From Gillisella vitis (lineage in GTDB: Bacteria > Pseudomonadota > Alphaproteobacteria > Rhizobiales > Rhizobiaceae), in NCBI RefSeq assembly GCF_014204625.1, contig NZ_JACHLU010000003.1, positions 281,044 to 345,043 of the forward strand: a stretch of DNA of 64,000 bases. Reading direction: 5' to 3'. The translations under genes were made by a program, and so were the position numbers. Of the stretch, positions 1 to 9,026 are shown piece after piece; the stretch's first letter is position 1; the number at the start of each line of letters is the position of its first letter. The notes under the pieces were generated by a model. It ran no database searches, was not told where the DNA came from, and saw only the letters and a list, made by a program, of their open reading frames with translations.

Positions 1-1
1 G

Positions 2-262
2 CTGGCGGGTATGCGCCACCGGGTTGGCAAGACTTTGCCGCTCATTGGTGTCGGTGGCGTCTCCAGCGCGGAAACGGCGCTGGAAAAAATCCGGGCGGGT
101 GCCGATCTGGTTCAGCTCTATTCCTGCATGGTGTATGAAGGACCGGGCCTGCCTGCTGCCATCGTCAAAGGTCTTTCCAAGTCTCTGGATCAGTTGGGCA
201 TTGCCTCCATTGCCGATGTGCGCGACAGCCGCGTCGATCATTGGCGATCCGTGAAGGTCTGA
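2..262 (+). CDS. pyrD: Dihydroorotate dehydrogenase (quinone), C-terminal end only
   Basis: This is the last 86 codons of a gene that begins before the window. The visible part has the end of the FMN-binding barrel of class 2 dihydroorotate dehydrogenase: an IGVGGVSS phosphate-binding loop, then [17 protein letters not shown], a typical C-terminal signature of PyrD. The enzyme oxidises dihydroorotate to orotate in pyrimidine synthesis and passes electrons to quinone at the inner membrane. The stop codon lies inside the 3' end of the convergent MATE gene, so the two genes overlap by 25 bp. The N-terminus and catalytic serine cannot be seen here. Confidence 0.9.
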   Translation: MAGMRHRVGKTLPLIGVGGVSSAETALEKIRAGADLVQLYSCMVYEGPGLPAAIVKGLSKSLDQLGIASIADVRDSRVDHWRSVKV

Positions 263-1581
263 TCGGTTCTGGTCTTCAGGCGGGTGAGCAGAAACAGCCC
301 TCTGAAGGCTAAAAACAGGTTGAGTGACAGCCAAAGACCGTGATTGCCAAAACTGGGCACCAGCAGCGCTAAAGCCAGAAGATAGCCCGCAAAGGCCGCC
401 AGCATCATATTGCGCATATCGCTGGACCATGCGGCCCCGATAAAAATGCCGTCCATCTGGAAGGCCAGCGCGCCGGTCATGGCGGTGATGGCGGCCCAGG
501 GCAGAAAGTGACGCGCCATCTGCCGCACGTCTTCAGCGGTGGTCATGGCGTCAATCAACTGGCCACCGAAGATGAGAAACACAAGTGTGGTCGACACAGC
601 CAATCCCAGCGACCAGATGCCTGTAAGCTTGACCGCCTGCTCAAAGCCGGGGCGATAGCGCGCGCCCACCGCCCGCCCGGTGATCTGCTCGGCCGCATTG
701 GCAATGCCATCAAGATAGAAGCTGGCAATCATGAAGAAATTCATCAAAAGTGCATTGGCCGCAAGCGTGGTCGCCCCAAAGCTGGTGCCGATGCGGGTCA
801 GGAGTGTGAAGGCGGCCAAAAGCACAAAACTGCGAATGAGAATGTCGCGGTTGAGCGAGAACAGTTCGGCAAGCCGGACCCGATTCAGAAGCTCAGGCCA
901 TGTCGGCATCTGGGCCTTATCCATCCGCGAGGCAATGATCAGCAGTCCTGCCACAGCGGCGCTGGCTTCTCCGGCCACGGCCCCCCATGCCACACCGGCC
1001 ACGCCCCAGCCAAGATACAGGCCAAGCACAATCGACAGGCTGATATTGACACCATTCAGCAAAATTTGCAGCGCAAGCCCCAGCGAGCCTTTGCCACGCC
1101 CCAGCACAAACCCCATGATGGTGAAATTGGCCAGCGTCAACGGCCCCGCCAGAATGCGGATGGAAAAATAGGTGGCGGTGACCTCTGCCACGCGCCCCTC
1201 TGGCCCCATCATGATCAGGCCGCCTTTCAGCAATAGCGGCGAGAGCAGCAGAAGGATCAACCCGATTCCGACAGACAGGATCATGGAGCGACAGAACACC
1301 GCTACCTGTTCACGCGGGTCATTGCGTCCGAAGGCCTGCGCCACCAGCGCCGTCGTGGACGCCCGCAGAAAATTGAGGCTGGCAAACAGCAGGTCAAACA
1401 GCACGGCACCAATGGCCAAGCCCGCCAGCGCCGCCGCCTCTCCGGTGCGGCCAATCACAGCCGTGTCGGTTATGCCCAGCAGCGGGGTGGTGATATAGCC
1501 CAGCGTCATCGGCAGCGCGATGGCCAGCACGCTGCGGTGGGTCACGGTAAAGGCTTTGTCACGCGGAAAGACTTGGGTCAT
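238..1581 (-). CDS. MATE family multidrug/toxin efflux transporter (DinF-like)
   Basis: A 447-residue polytopic inner-membrane protein with about twelve hydrophobic segments and the usual MATE opening: [26 protein letters not shown]. Family members exchange cations (Na+ or H+) for drugs or organic compounds; the DinF-like subgroup is suggested by the spacing of the first two helices and the [14 protein letters not shown] segment. The start was set at the ATG at 1581 because GGAG lies 7 bases before it; the reading frame stays open further upstream without a ribosome site. The upstream CAP lipoprotein is 44 bp away on the same strand, so they may be co-transcribed. The substrate cannot be told from sequence. 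Confidence 0.88.
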   Translation of the reverse strand: MTQVFPRDKAFTVTHRSVLAIALPMTLGYITTPLLGITDTAVIGRTGEAAALAGLAIGAVLFDLLFASLNFLRASTTALVAQAFGRNDPREQVAVFCRSMILSVGIGLILLLLSPLLLKGGLIMMGPEGRVAEVTATYFSIRILAGPLTLANFTIMGFVLGRGKGSLGLALQILLNGVNISLSIVLGLYLGWGVAGVAWGAVAGEASAAVAGLLIIASRMDKAQMPTWPELLNRVRLAELFSLNRDILIRSFVLLAAFTLLTRIGTSFGATTLAANALLMNFFMIASFYLDGIANAAEQITGRAVGARYRPGFEQAVKLTGIWSLGLAVSTTLVFLIFGGQLIDAMTTAEDVRQMARHFLPWAAITAMTGALAFQMDGIFIGAAWSSDMRNMMLAAFAGYLLALALLVPSFGNHGLWLSLNLFLAFRGLFLLTRLKTRTDQTFTDRQ

Positions 1582-1625
1582 GAAAGGCTCCATCAGGCAA
1601 GATGCAGCCTTACCCTGAAAGCCTT

Positions 1626-2207
1626 TTATCCGATTCTCAGCTGAATGCCATTGCTCAAGGGAATACCCGATGCCGGTCCCGGATTTGGCCGCGGTGTGCC
1701 AGAGAGCACCATGGCCCAATAGGGCTTGTTGCCGCGCTCTGGAATACGGGCCACCGCCACGCCGAGGCCGTGGTATGGCCCCAGCATGTTCTCCAGATGA
1801 TGTTTGGAATTGATCCAGGCCTGCATGGCGGCTTCATCGGTCTGTTGCAGCATGGCGATGTTTTCGGCGGCCGGAAGCTGCACGCTGCTATCACGCATCC
1901 GTGCGCCAAAACTGTCACCCATGCCAATCAGATGCGCCATTTTTTCGGCCTGCACCATGCGATTGGCCTGAAACATCGCAGCCCGGGTGGCGGCTGCATC
2001 GGCCACCAGCGCCGATTTGCCGTTCTTGGCGCGCAGCGTGTTGATCATCGGCAGGAAGGCCGCTGTTTCATCGGCCACATTGGAGGGCGCTGCTGGCTTG
2101 GGTGGCGCTGTTGCACAACCGGCCAGCGTGGCTGTCAGCCCAAGACCAGCAAGCGCTACAAAACGGCGACGGCTGGCAATCAGAGTCAAGGTATTTTCAA
2201 AAGACAT
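1626..2207 (-). CDS. CAP/SCP-domain lipoprotein
   Basis: A 193-residue exported lipoprotein. After the start MSFENTL there is a charged RRR stretch, a hydrophobic segment and the lipobox LAGC, so the mature protein should begin at that cysteine and be anchored in a membrane. The rest is a CAP (SCP/PR1) domain with the expected histidines and acids: AHLIGMG, AENIAM, and the WINSKHHLENML...YHGLGVAVAR segment. Bacterial CAP proteins are little studied and may bind lipid or cleave protein. The start at 2207 has GCGGAA 7 bases upstream. It sits between a small membrane protein gene (stop 1 bp upstream of this start) and the MATE gene, so all three are probably one transcript. Confidence 0.82.
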   Translation of the reverse strand: MSFENTLTLIASRRRFVALAGLGLTATLAGCATAPPKPAAPSNVADETAAFLPMINTLRAKNGKSALVADAAATRAAMFQANRMVQAEKMAHLIGMGDSFGARMRDSSVQLPAAENIAMLQQTDEAAMQAWINSKHHLENMLGPYHGLGVAVARIPERGNKPYWAMVLSGTPRPNPGPASGIPLSNGIQLRIG

Positions 2208-2208
2208 G

Positions 2209-2475
2209 TTATTTCCGCAGATCAATCAGGCGCAGGATGATGAAGATGGGAATGACAATGCTGGCCCCCAGCAGCAGATAATCGCCCACCCGGCCGAGGG
2301 CCGAAAAGCCCTTGTGCCAGAGATCGAAAATAAAGCGCCGCACACTGTCAATGATGTCGATGGGATAGATGTCAAACATATGCATGACAAAGCCAACAAT
2401 CACCGACACAACGATGAGTTTGACAATGGTGCGACCAATCGAATCGCCCAGAAATCTGTTGACGCCGTCTGACAT
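2209..2475 (-). CDS. Small integral membrane protein, DUF6460-like
   Basis: An 88-residue protein with two hydrophobic segments: IVKLIVVSVIVGFVMHMF near residue 15 and YLLLGASIVIPIFIILRLI at the C-terminus, joined by an amphipathic FIFDLWHKGF linker. This pattern matches the small two-helix DUF6460 proteins common in Rhizobiales; no function is known. The start at 2475 is supported by AAGGAG nine bases upstream. The stop is immediately before the start of the CAP lipoprotein, so it is the first gene of a likely three-gene transcript with the lipoprotein and MATE genes. Confidence 0.7.
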   Translation of the reverse strand: MSDGVNRFLGDSIGRTIVKLIVVSVIVGFVMHMFDIYPIDIIDSVRRFIFDLWHKGFSALGRVGDYLLLGASIVIPIFIILRLIDLRK

Positions 2476-2640
2476 ATTTGGGGTCTCCTTGTTGCCGTCG
2501 CATAGCCTCACATAAGCACAGGATTATGGCGGCGCAAGCAGGCGCATGGTTTGGCAGGGCAATTGAAAAAATAGCTCTTGCGTTTTTGCAGGGTTTTGCC
2601 ATTGCTCACGCATATTTTCCTCGATGCAGTTTGAAACCTC

Positions 2641-3585
2641 ATGCACCCCATTCAAAATCGTTCCGGTGATGCCGTGGCCGACCGCCGCGCAGATTATGCA
2701 CGTATGCTCTCCGAGGGAGGTGATCCTGCTGCGGCTGCCGAATTGATGGAACAGGCGCTGGAGCTTGCGCCGCAATGGGTGGGTGGCTGGTTTTTGCTGG
2801 GCGAGTATCGCGTCAAGGCCGGACATGTTGAGCCTGCCGCTGAGGCCTATCGTCAGGTGTTGGCGCTTAACCCAGACGATATGTTTGCAGCCGGGCTAAA
2901 ACTTGCGCTGATTGGCGCAGAGACCGTGCCCCAACAGCCTCCGAGCCGCTATGTCGAAGCGCTTTTTGATGACTATGCCAACCGCTTTGAAACCTCGCTG
3001 GTGCAAAAGCTGGAGTATCGTGTGCCGCAAAAGCTGGTGGCAATGATAAGCAATCTTCTGGGCAAAGACATGCACTTTCGCCATGCCATTGATCTGGGCT
3101 GCGGAACGGGGCTGATGGGGATGGAGCTAAAGCCCTTTGTTGAGTATCTCGAAGGCTACGATCTCTCCGCTGGTATGCTGGCCAAGGCCGCTGAAAAGCA
3201 CATTTACGATCATCTCGGCGAGGCTGATTTGTCTCTGGATGCCGGGACATGTGGCTTGTTTTCAACAGAAAAGGGCAGGGCGCGTGCCGATCTGATCACC
3301 GTGGCCGATGTGCTGATCTATCTGGGAGCCTTGGGCGGTATTTTCGCGCTGGTGGCGGAACTGGCATCCGACAATGCCTGTCTGGTTTTTTCTGTTGAAA
3401 CGAACGCGGAGCAACACGGCTTTTCGCTGGCCAGTTCGCTGCGCTACCAGCACAGCCATGCCTATGTTGTGGCTGAACTTGAGCGGGCCGGGTTTGCCTT
3501 GCTGGAAAGCCAGCCCACCACAATTCGCATGGATGGCGGCAAACCTATCCCCGGCTTTCTGTTTGTTGCCAGAAAACAGCTTTGA
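2641..3585 (+). CDS. TPR-repeat class I SAM-dependent methyltransferase
   Basis: A 314-residue cytoplasmic protein. Residues about 15-85 form two tetratricopeptide-like repeats (DPAAAAELMEQALELAPQ and EPAAEAYRQVLALNPDD). Residues about 130-310 form a Rossmann methyltransferase with motif I AIDLGCGTGLMGMEL and an acidic motif II GYDLSAGMLAKA. Such fusions are widespread in rhizobia and are annotated only as putative methyltransferases; the substrate is unknown, and TPRs suggest a protein partner. No clear ribosome-binding site precedes the ATG, but it is the first ATG in frame. It is transcribed divergently from the DUF6460 gene and followed by a strong hairpin. Confidence 0.82.
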   Translation: MHPIQNRSGDAVADRRADYARMLSEGGDPAAAAELMEQALELAPQWVGGWFLLGEYRVKAGHVEPAAEAYRQVLALNPDDMFAAGLKLALIGAETVPQQPPSRYVEALFDDYANRFETSLVQKLEYRVPQKLVAMISNLLGKDMHFRHAIDLGCGTGLMGMELKPFVEYLEGYDLSAGMLAKAAEKHIYDHLGEADLSLDAGTCGLFSTEKGRARADLITVADVLIYLGALGGIFALVAELASDNACLVFSVETNAEQHGFSLASSLRYQHSHAYVVAELERAGFALLESQPTTIRMDGGKPIPGFLFVARKQL

Positions 3586-3610
3586 AAGATGGAATATTGC
3601 GATCTTTACG

Positions 3611-3633
3611 ATAGGTCAGTTTTGCTGACCTAT
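3611..3633 (+). terminator. Strong hairpin after the TPR-methyltransferase gene
   Basis: A perfect 9-bp inverted repeat, ATAGGTCAG / CTGACCTAT, with a 5-base loop lies 26 bp after the methyltransferase stop. There is no long U-run after it, so it may be a weak terminator or an RNA-stabilising hairpin. Confidence 0.5.
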
Positions 3634-3696
3634 GCCTCTTGAAAGCCCCGGAATTTCAGGCATCCTTATGGAAAATTCGGACCTTGAGGTGTGGCC

Positions 3697-4335
3697 ATGG
3701 CATTGATGAACAACATGTTGGGCATCTGGAACAACAATCCCGCACGCCATAGCCGCGCCGAGGATGTGCAGGGCATTTTATGCGGCACCATCATTGCCGC
3801 CCTTGGCCTCTATTTCATCTCCACCATTGGCCTTGTCACCAGCGGCATCGCGGGGCTTGCCTTTGTGGTGCATTACTGGACCGGCTGGAATTTTGGTCTG
3901 CTGTTTTTTCTGCTCAACATGCCGTTTTATATTCTCTCCATCAAACGGGTCGGCTGGGATTTTACCCTCAAAACCTTTCTCTCCGTGGCACTCACCTCGC
4001 TTCTCGTGGAAGTCCAGGGCCGTTTTCTCACCATCTCATCCATCAACCCCATCTGGGGTGCCATTCTCGGCGGCGTGCTGCTGGGCTTTGGCCTGCTGGC
4101 GCTCTATCGCCACCGCGCCAGCCTCGGCGGGATTGGCATTCTGGCCGTGTTCATTCAGGATCGCTTTGGCATTCAGGCGGGGCTGGTGCAGCTCGCCTTT
4201 GACGTGGTTGTGATGGCGCTGGCCTTTACCGTGGTCAGCCCATGGGTTGTCTGCTGCTCGATTATCGGTGCTGTGGTGCTGAACCTGTTTGTGCTGATCA
4301 ACCACCGCTCGGATCGGTATATTGCGCTTCGGTGA
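3697..4335 (+). CDS. YitT family membrane protein (first of two paralogues)
   Basis: A 212-residue inner-membrane protein with about five or six hydrophobic segments and the pattern of the YitT/DUF161 family: AEDVQGILCGTIIAALGLYF, TSGIAGLAFVVHYWTG, RHRASLGGIGILAVFIQDRFG. The function is unknown. Start: the ATG at 3697 has GAGG 7 bases before it; a GTG six bases upstream is less well placed. A second copy at 23348-23992 shares the whole architecture, including the C-terminal VVLNL-INHR-DRYIA block. It stands alone between a hairpin and the exported hydrolase gene. Confidence 0.85.
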   Translation: MALMNNMLGIWNNNPARHSRAEDVQGILCGTIIAALGLYFISTIGLVTSGIAGLAFVVHYWTGWNFGLLFFLLNMPFYILSIKRVGWDFTLKTFLSVALTSLLVEVQGRFLTISSINPIWGAILGGVLLGFGLLALYRHRASLGGIGILAVFIQDRFGIQAGLVQLAFDVVVMALAFTVVSPWVVCCSIIGAVVLNLFVLINHRSDRYIALR

Positions 4336-4417
4336 TCAGGCTTTTTCGGCTTGACGTAATCTTCCAAATATCGTGCATGCTGTTATCCGGTTGTGCAATC
4401 GCGTCGGAGGATTTGCC

Positions 4418-5380
4418 ATGCGCGTTCCAGCATTCGTGCTTGCGGCTGTTTTAAGTTTGTCGGCTGGACTGGCGCATAGCGCGGGTTTGAAATCTTTCGA
4501 CATCCCCGCCGATGCGGCGGGTCCGGCGTTGAAAGCCGTTCAATGGTCGCCCTGCGCCAAGCCGGACGGCGAGATCAAGGTTGGCCCCTTTGTTCTTCCG
4601 GGCGTTCGAGATTGCCCGATTGAGGGTGAAAAGCGACCGCTGATTGTGATTTCCCATGGGTTTGGCGGCACCAATCTCAGTCATCACGACACGGCTGAAG
4701 CGCTGGCCAATGCCGGATTTGTGGTTGTGGCGATCAATCACCCCGATGATACGGCTGCAAACCCAGAAAAACAGCATAGTCTGAAGGCTTTGATCAGCCG
4801 CCCGACAGATGTGAAGCGGGTGATTGACTTCATGCTCGGGTCTTCCCCGGACGCGGCCAAGATTGATCCAAGCGCCATCGGCTTTTTCGGCTTTTCCCGA
4901 GGCGGATACACCGGGCTTGTTCTGGCGGGGGCCAATCCGGATTTTCAAGCCTTGCGCACGCCTTGTCAGGATCAGACGGGGGTGACCTGTCCTGCGGTGA
5001 ACCAGAATGCCGTCCCGAAGGTCGCTTTGCAGCATGATCAACGGATCAGGGCGTTTGTGATTGCCGATCCTCTGAGCAGTGTTTTTTCTGCTCCAGAGAG
5101 TGTGCAGAATGTCACTGCACCTATTCAGATGTGGGGATCTCAATATGGTGGGGATGGTGTTTCACCGGAAAATCTTCAGACAGTTGTTAACAACCTGTCC
5201 GTGAAGCCTGATTTTCATCTTGTGCCGAACTCTGAACATTTTGTATTTTTGACTGTTTGCCCCGCAGAACTGGTCAAAAACCTCCCAGAGCTCTGCGTCG
5301 ATAGGCCGGGTTTTGATCGGACAGCTTTCCATCAGGATTTGAATAAAAAAGTGGCGGCGTTTTTTAAGGCGCATCTGTAA
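4418..5380 (+). CDS. Exported alpha/beta hydrolase, dienelactone-hydrolase-like (COG4188 type)
   Basis: A 320-residue protein with a Sec signal peptide (MRVPAFVLAAVLSLSAGLAHS) and an alpha/beta hydrolase fold. HGFGG provides the oxyanion region, GFFGFSRGGY is the nucleophile elbow with the serine, and the C-terminal NSEHFVF supplies the histidine. This resembles predicted dienelactone hydrolases and lipase/esterases that act in the periplasm; the substrate is unknown. Four or more cysteines in the mature part could form disulfides. The start at 4418 has GGAGG 8 bases upstream; an earlier in-frame ATG at 4373 would put the signal peptide inside. A strong terminator follows. Confidence 0.8.
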   Translation: MRVPAFVLAAVLSLSAGLAHSAGLKSFDIPADAAGPALKAVQWSPCAKPDGEIKVGPFVLPGVRDCPIEGEKRPLIVISHGFGGTNLSHHDTAEALANAGFVVVAINHPDDTAANPEKQHSLKALISRPTDVKRVIDFMLGSSPDAAKIDPSAIGFFGFSRGGYTGLVLAGANPDFQALRTPCQDQTGVTCPAVNQNAVPKVALQHDQRIRAFVIADPLSSVFSAPESVQNVTAPIQMWGSQYGGDGVSPENLQTVVNNLSVKPDFHLVPNSEHFVFLTVCPAELVKNLPELCVDRPGFDRTAFHQDLNKKVAAFFKAHL

Positions 5381-5403
5381 CCACAATGCTGCATTGTTAT
5401 AAC

Positions 5404-5433
5404 AAAAAAAGCTGGCTTTAACGCCAGCTTTTC
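5404..5433. terminator. Bidirectional rho-independent terminator
   Basis: Stem AAAAGCTGGC / GCCAGCTTTT with a six-base loop; the A-run on one side and T-run on the other make it work for both the hydrolase gene (+) and the fad operon (-), which converge here. Confidence 0.85.
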
Positions 5434-5455
5434 TCATGTTCAAAATACAAAACCC

Positions 5456-7669
5456 TCAAGCCGCCGTCTTCACCGCCCCATAAGGATCAAACCGCCCGTA
5501 GAACGTCTCGCCCTTCGCCGCCATGTCCTTCAGCAGCGGTGTCGGGGCAAAGTGTGCGCCATAGTCCTTGGCCAGCTTTTCGCACAGAGCCACAAACACC
5601 TTCACGCCCATACCGTCGATATAGGACAGCGCGCCGCCGGTGTAGGGGGCAAAGCCGAAGCCGAGGATGGAGCCGACATCGGCTTCACGCGGATCGGTGA
5701 CAATGCCTTCTTCCACCGTGCGGGCGGCCTCCAGCGCGATGGTCACCAGCAGGCGTTGCTTGAGCACGGTGACATCCACATCCGCAGGCTTTTGCTGCGG
5801 GTAGAGGTCTTTGAGGCCCGGCCAGAGCGATTTCTTCAACGGCTTGGCGGGGTAATCGTAAAAACCCTTGCCATTCTTGCGGCCACGGCGGTCGAGTTCA
5901 TCGACCATCTTGTTGACCAGTTCCATGTGCTTGGTCTCGACGGAGGCCGCACCCAGATCGGCAATGGAAGCCTTCATGATCTTTTGCGACAGGTCCACCG
6001 CCACTTCGTCATTCAGTGACAGCGGGCCAACCGGCATTCCGGCCATTTTCGCGGCATTTTCGATCATCACCGCAGGCACGCCTTCAATCAGCATGTCATA
6101 GGCTTCGTTCATGTAGCGGAAGACGCAGCGGTTGACGAAGAAGCCGCGCGTGTCGTTGACAACGATTGGCGTTTTCTTGATTGCGGCCACATAATCCAGC
6201 GCAACGGCCAGCGCCTTGTCGCCTGTCTGTTCGCCCACAATCACTTCCGTCAGCATCATCTTTTCAACGGGCGAGAAGAAATGCACGCCGATGAAATCCA
6301 CCGGACGTTTGGAGTTTTTGGCAAGGCCCGTGATCGGCAGGGTCGAGGTGTTGGAGGCAAAAATCGCGCCTTCCGGCAGCACGGCTTCCACCTTTTCAAT
6401 CACCGCCTTCTTTACGTCGCGGTCTTCAAACACCGCTTCGATGACCAGATCGGCGTCCGACAGCGAACCATAATCCTCGGTTGGGGTGATCAGAGACAGC
6501 AGCTTTTCGCCTGCTTCCTTGGTCATTTTGCCCTTACCAATGGCACCTGCTACCAGACCTTCAGCCACGGACTTACCCTTAGCTGCGGCTTCCATATCAC
6601 GGTCAATCAGCACCACGGGCAGGCCCGCTGCTGCCGTCACATAGGCAATCGATGCCCCCATGAAGCCAGCGCCGACAACGCCGATTTTCGAAAGAGTGCT
6701 CTTGGGCTGACCCACTGGTCGACGTGCACCCTTGCCAAGCTCTTGCAGCGAGATGAACAGCGAACGGATCATCGAAAACGCTTCGGTGGTCTGCACGATT
6801 TGGGTGAAATAGCGCTGCTCAATCCGAAGCCCGGTGTCAAACGGCACTTGCAGGCCTTCATACACGCATTTCAAAATCGCCAGCGCTGCCGGATAATTGC
6901 CCGCTGTTTCCCGGCGCAAAATGGCCGGAGCCGCTGGCCAAAGCTGGGCCGAGGCAGGCGTCCAGATGCCGCCGCCGGGGGCTTTGAAGCCCTTTTCATC
7001 CCATGGAGCAACCGGCTTCAAACCATCCTTGATCATCTGCTTGGCAGCGGTGATCAATTGGTCTGGCTCCACCACCTGATGCACAAGGTTCATGGCCTTG
7101 GCGCGTTGCGGGGTGAGAGTCTGGCCCGTGGTCATCATTTGCAGCGCATCTTGCGCATTGGTCAGGCGCGAAACGCGCTGCGTGCCGCCTGCACCCGGAA
7201 AGATGCCAACCTTGACTTCCGGCAGCGCCAGCTTGACCGATTTGGCGTTTGACGCCACACGGCCATGGCAGGCCAGCGACAGCTCAAACGCGCCGCCCAT
7301 GCAGGTGCCATTGATGGCAGACACCCATGGCTTGCCATTGGTCTCAATCTTGCGCCACAGCCAGCTCATGCGGCCAGCCGCATCAAACAGCTTTTGCACG
7401 GCGTTGGCAGGGTCCTTGACCTTTTCCTCATGCAGCATGGAGAACATGCCCTTGATCATGGTCAGATCAGCACCACCGGAAAAGGCGGCTTTGCCAGAGG
7501 TGAAGACCACGCCTTTCACGGCTTCATCGGCCACTGTGGCATCCACAATCGCCTCAATCTCGTCCATCACCTCAACGGTGAATACATTCATGCTCTTGTC
7601 GGGCATGTCCCATGTCACAAGCGCAATGCCGTCGGCGTCGGTCTCTACGGTGAAATTCTTATAGGTCAT
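5456..7669 (-). CDS. FadB-like enoyl-CoA hydratase / 3-hydroxyacyl-CoA dehydrogenase
   Basis: A 737-residue two-domain beta-oxidation enzyme. The N-terminal crotonase domain (to about residue 290) has the oxyanion-hole stretch [17 protein letters not shown] and [17 protein letters not shown], including the two catalytic glutamates. Next is an NAD-binding Rossmann fold ([17 protein letters not shown]), the HFFSPVEKM dehydrogenase motif and two C-terminal dehydrogenase domains. It hydrates 2-enoyl-CoA and oxidises the 3-hydroxyacyl-CoA in the cytoplasm. The start at 7669 was chosen for GGGAGG seven bases upstream. It is the last gene of an operon after thiolase and acyl-CoA dehydrogenase. The rhizobial order and C-terminus fit the trifunctional-alpha-like FadJ/FadB group. 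Confidence 0.93.
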   Translation of the reverse strand: MTYKNFTVETDADGIALVTWDMPDKSMNVFTVEVMDEIEAIVDATVADEAVKGVVFTSGKAAFSGGADLTMIKGMFSMLHEEKVKDPANAVQKLFDAAGRMSWLWRKIETNGKPWVSAINGTCMGGAFELSLACHGRVASNAKSVKLALPEVKVGIFPGAGGTQRVSRLTNAQDALQMMTTGQTLTPQRAKAMNLVHQVVEPDQLITAAKQMIKDGLKPVAPWDEKGFKAPGGGIWTPASAQLWPAAPAILRRETAGNYPAALAILKCVYEGLQVPFDTGLRIEQRYFTQIVQTTEAFSMIRSLFISLQELGKGARRPVGQPKSTLSKIGVVGAGFMGASIAYVTAAAGLPVVLIDRDMEAAAKGKSVAEGLVAGAIGKGKMTKEAGEKLLSLITPTEDYGSLSDADLVIEAVFEDRDVKKAVIEKVEAVLPEGAIFASNTSTLPITGLAKNSKRPVDFIGVHFFSPVEKMMLTEVIVGEQTGDKALAVALDYVAAIKKTPIVVNDTRGFFVNRCVFRYMNEAYDMLIEGVPAVMIENAAKMAGMPVGPLSLNDEVAVDLSQKIMKASIADLGAASVETKHMELVNKMVDELDRRGRKNGKGFYDYPAKPLKKSLWPGLKDLYPQQKPADVDVTVLKQRLLVTIALEAARTVEEGIVTDPREADVGSILGFGFAPYTGGALSYIDGMGVKVFVALCEKLAKDYGAHFAPTPLLKDMAAKGETFYGRFDPYGAVKTAA

Positions 7670-7698
7670 TGTCATCCCTCCCGAAGGATTTTTTGATC

Positions 7699-7742
7699 GT
7701 GGTTTCTCGCGGAAAACCGGTTCCCACTTTTCCTGAAACCAC
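7699..7742. repeat. Rhizobial palindromic repeat, copy 1
   Basis: A 44-bp element with terminal inverted repeats GTGGTTTC / GAAACCAC around the core GAAAACCGGTTCCCACTTTT. It fills most of the gap between the thiolase and FadB-like genes and ends exactly at the thiolase stop codon. The same core occurs near 41151-41172 and 63814-63834. Confidence 0.75.
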
Positions 7743-8951
7743 TCAAACGCGTTCAATAACAGTTGCCGTGCCCATGCCTGCCCCGATGCAGAGCGTGACC
7801 AAAGCGGTGTTCAAGTCGCGCCGTTCCAGCTCATCCAGCACGGTGCCGAGAATCATCGCACCTGTTGCCCCCAGCGGATGACCCATGGCAATCGCGCCAC
7901 CGTTGACGTTCATCACATCATGCGACACATCAAAATGCTGCATGAAGCGCAAAACCACGGCGGCAAAGGCCTCGTTCAACTCAAACAGATCAATATCGGC
8001 CAAGGTCATGCCGGTTTTCTGTAAGAGCTTTTCGGTCACATCCACCGGACCTGTCAGCATCAAAGCCGGATCAGAGCCGATATTGGCAAAGGCGCGAATG
8101 CGCGCCCGTGGCTTCAAGCCCATGCTTTCGCCGCCCGTCTTGGAGCCGAGCAGCACAACGCCGGAGCCATCGACAATGCCGGAAGAATTGCCCGCATGGT
8201 GGACGTAATTGATTTTCTCGATTTCCGGATGCGCCTGAATGCCCACGGCTTCAAAGCCGCCCATTTCGCCGGGCATCTGGAAGGATGGGTTGAGACCCGC
8301 CAAGGACTGCATATCGGTGCCGGGACGCATATGTTCATCATGGGCCAGAATCACCAGCCCGTTTTGGTCGCGCACGGCAGCAACGGATTTGTCGAAATAG
8401 CCGTTTTTCCACGCATGGGCTGCGCGCTTCTGGCTTTCCACGGCATAGGCATCCACGTCATCGCGGGAGAAGCCATATTTTGTGGCAATCAGATCGGCAG
8501 ACACGCCTTGCGGCATGAAATAGGCCGGGAAGTTGACGGACGGGTCCATGAACCACGCCCCGCCCGACATGCCAAGCCCCACGCGCGACATGCTTTCCAC
8601 ACCACCGGCAATCACGATGTGATCTGCGCCAGCGGCAATCTTGCCAGCGGCCAGATTGATGGCATCAAGACCGGAGGCGCAGAAACGCGAGATCTGAACA
8701 CCCGGTGCCGTTGTGGAGTAACCAGCCTCAAAAGCCGCAGCTTTCGGGATAACCGCGCCCGCATCCATCACCGGATCAACGCAGCCCATGATGATGTCAT
8801 CAACGGTGGATGTATCCAGACCATTGCGGTCGCGGATGGCTTCCAGCGCCTTGGCCGCAAGGCGCACCGATGGCACTTCGTGGAGTGCGCCATCTTTTTT
8901 GCCGCGGCCGCGCGGCGTGCGTACGTGGTCGTAAACAAATACGTCAGTCAT
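7743..8951 (-). CDS. Acetyl-CoA C-acyltransferase (3-ketoacyl-CoA thiolase)
   Basis: A 402-residue thiolase. The nucleophilic cysteine is in [15 protein letters not shown], the second half has [18 protein letters not shown] with the catalytic histidine, and the C-terminal CIGAGMGTA carries the second cysteine. It cleaves 3-ketoacyl-CoA to acetyl-CoA and a shortened acyl-CoA, the last step of beta-oxidation. The start at 8951 has GGGGAGAGA close upstream; the frame is open before it but lacks a ribosome site. It lies between the acyl-CoA dehydrogenase gene and the FadB-like gene on the same strand and should work with both. Chain-length preference is not visible. Confidence 0.94.
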   Translation of the reverse strand: MTDVFVYDHVRTPRGRGKKDGALHEVPSVRLAAKALEAIRDRNGLDTSTVDDIIMGCVDPVMDAGAVIPKAAAFEAGYSTTAPGVQISRFCASGLDAINLAAGKIAAGADHIVIAGGVESMSRVGLGMSGGAWFMDPSVNFPAYFMPQGVSADLIATKYGFSRDDVDAYAVESQKRAAHAWKNGYFDKSVAAVRDQNGLVILAHDEHMRPGTDMQSLAGLNPSFQMPGEMGGFEAVGIQAHPEIEKINYVHHAGNSSGIVDGSGVVLLGSKTGGESMGLKPRARIRAFANIGSDPALMLTGPVDVTEKLLQKTGMTLADIDLFELNEAFAAVVLRFMQHFDVSHDVMNVNGGAIAMGHPLGATGAMILGTVLDELERRDLNTALVTLCIGAGMGTATVIERV

Positions 8952-9026
8952 CGTCTCTCTCCCCGGAGCGCAACGCTCCTGAATTTTTTCAATGGCTTGC
9001 CCCCGGTGGGGACAGGCCAAATTCCA

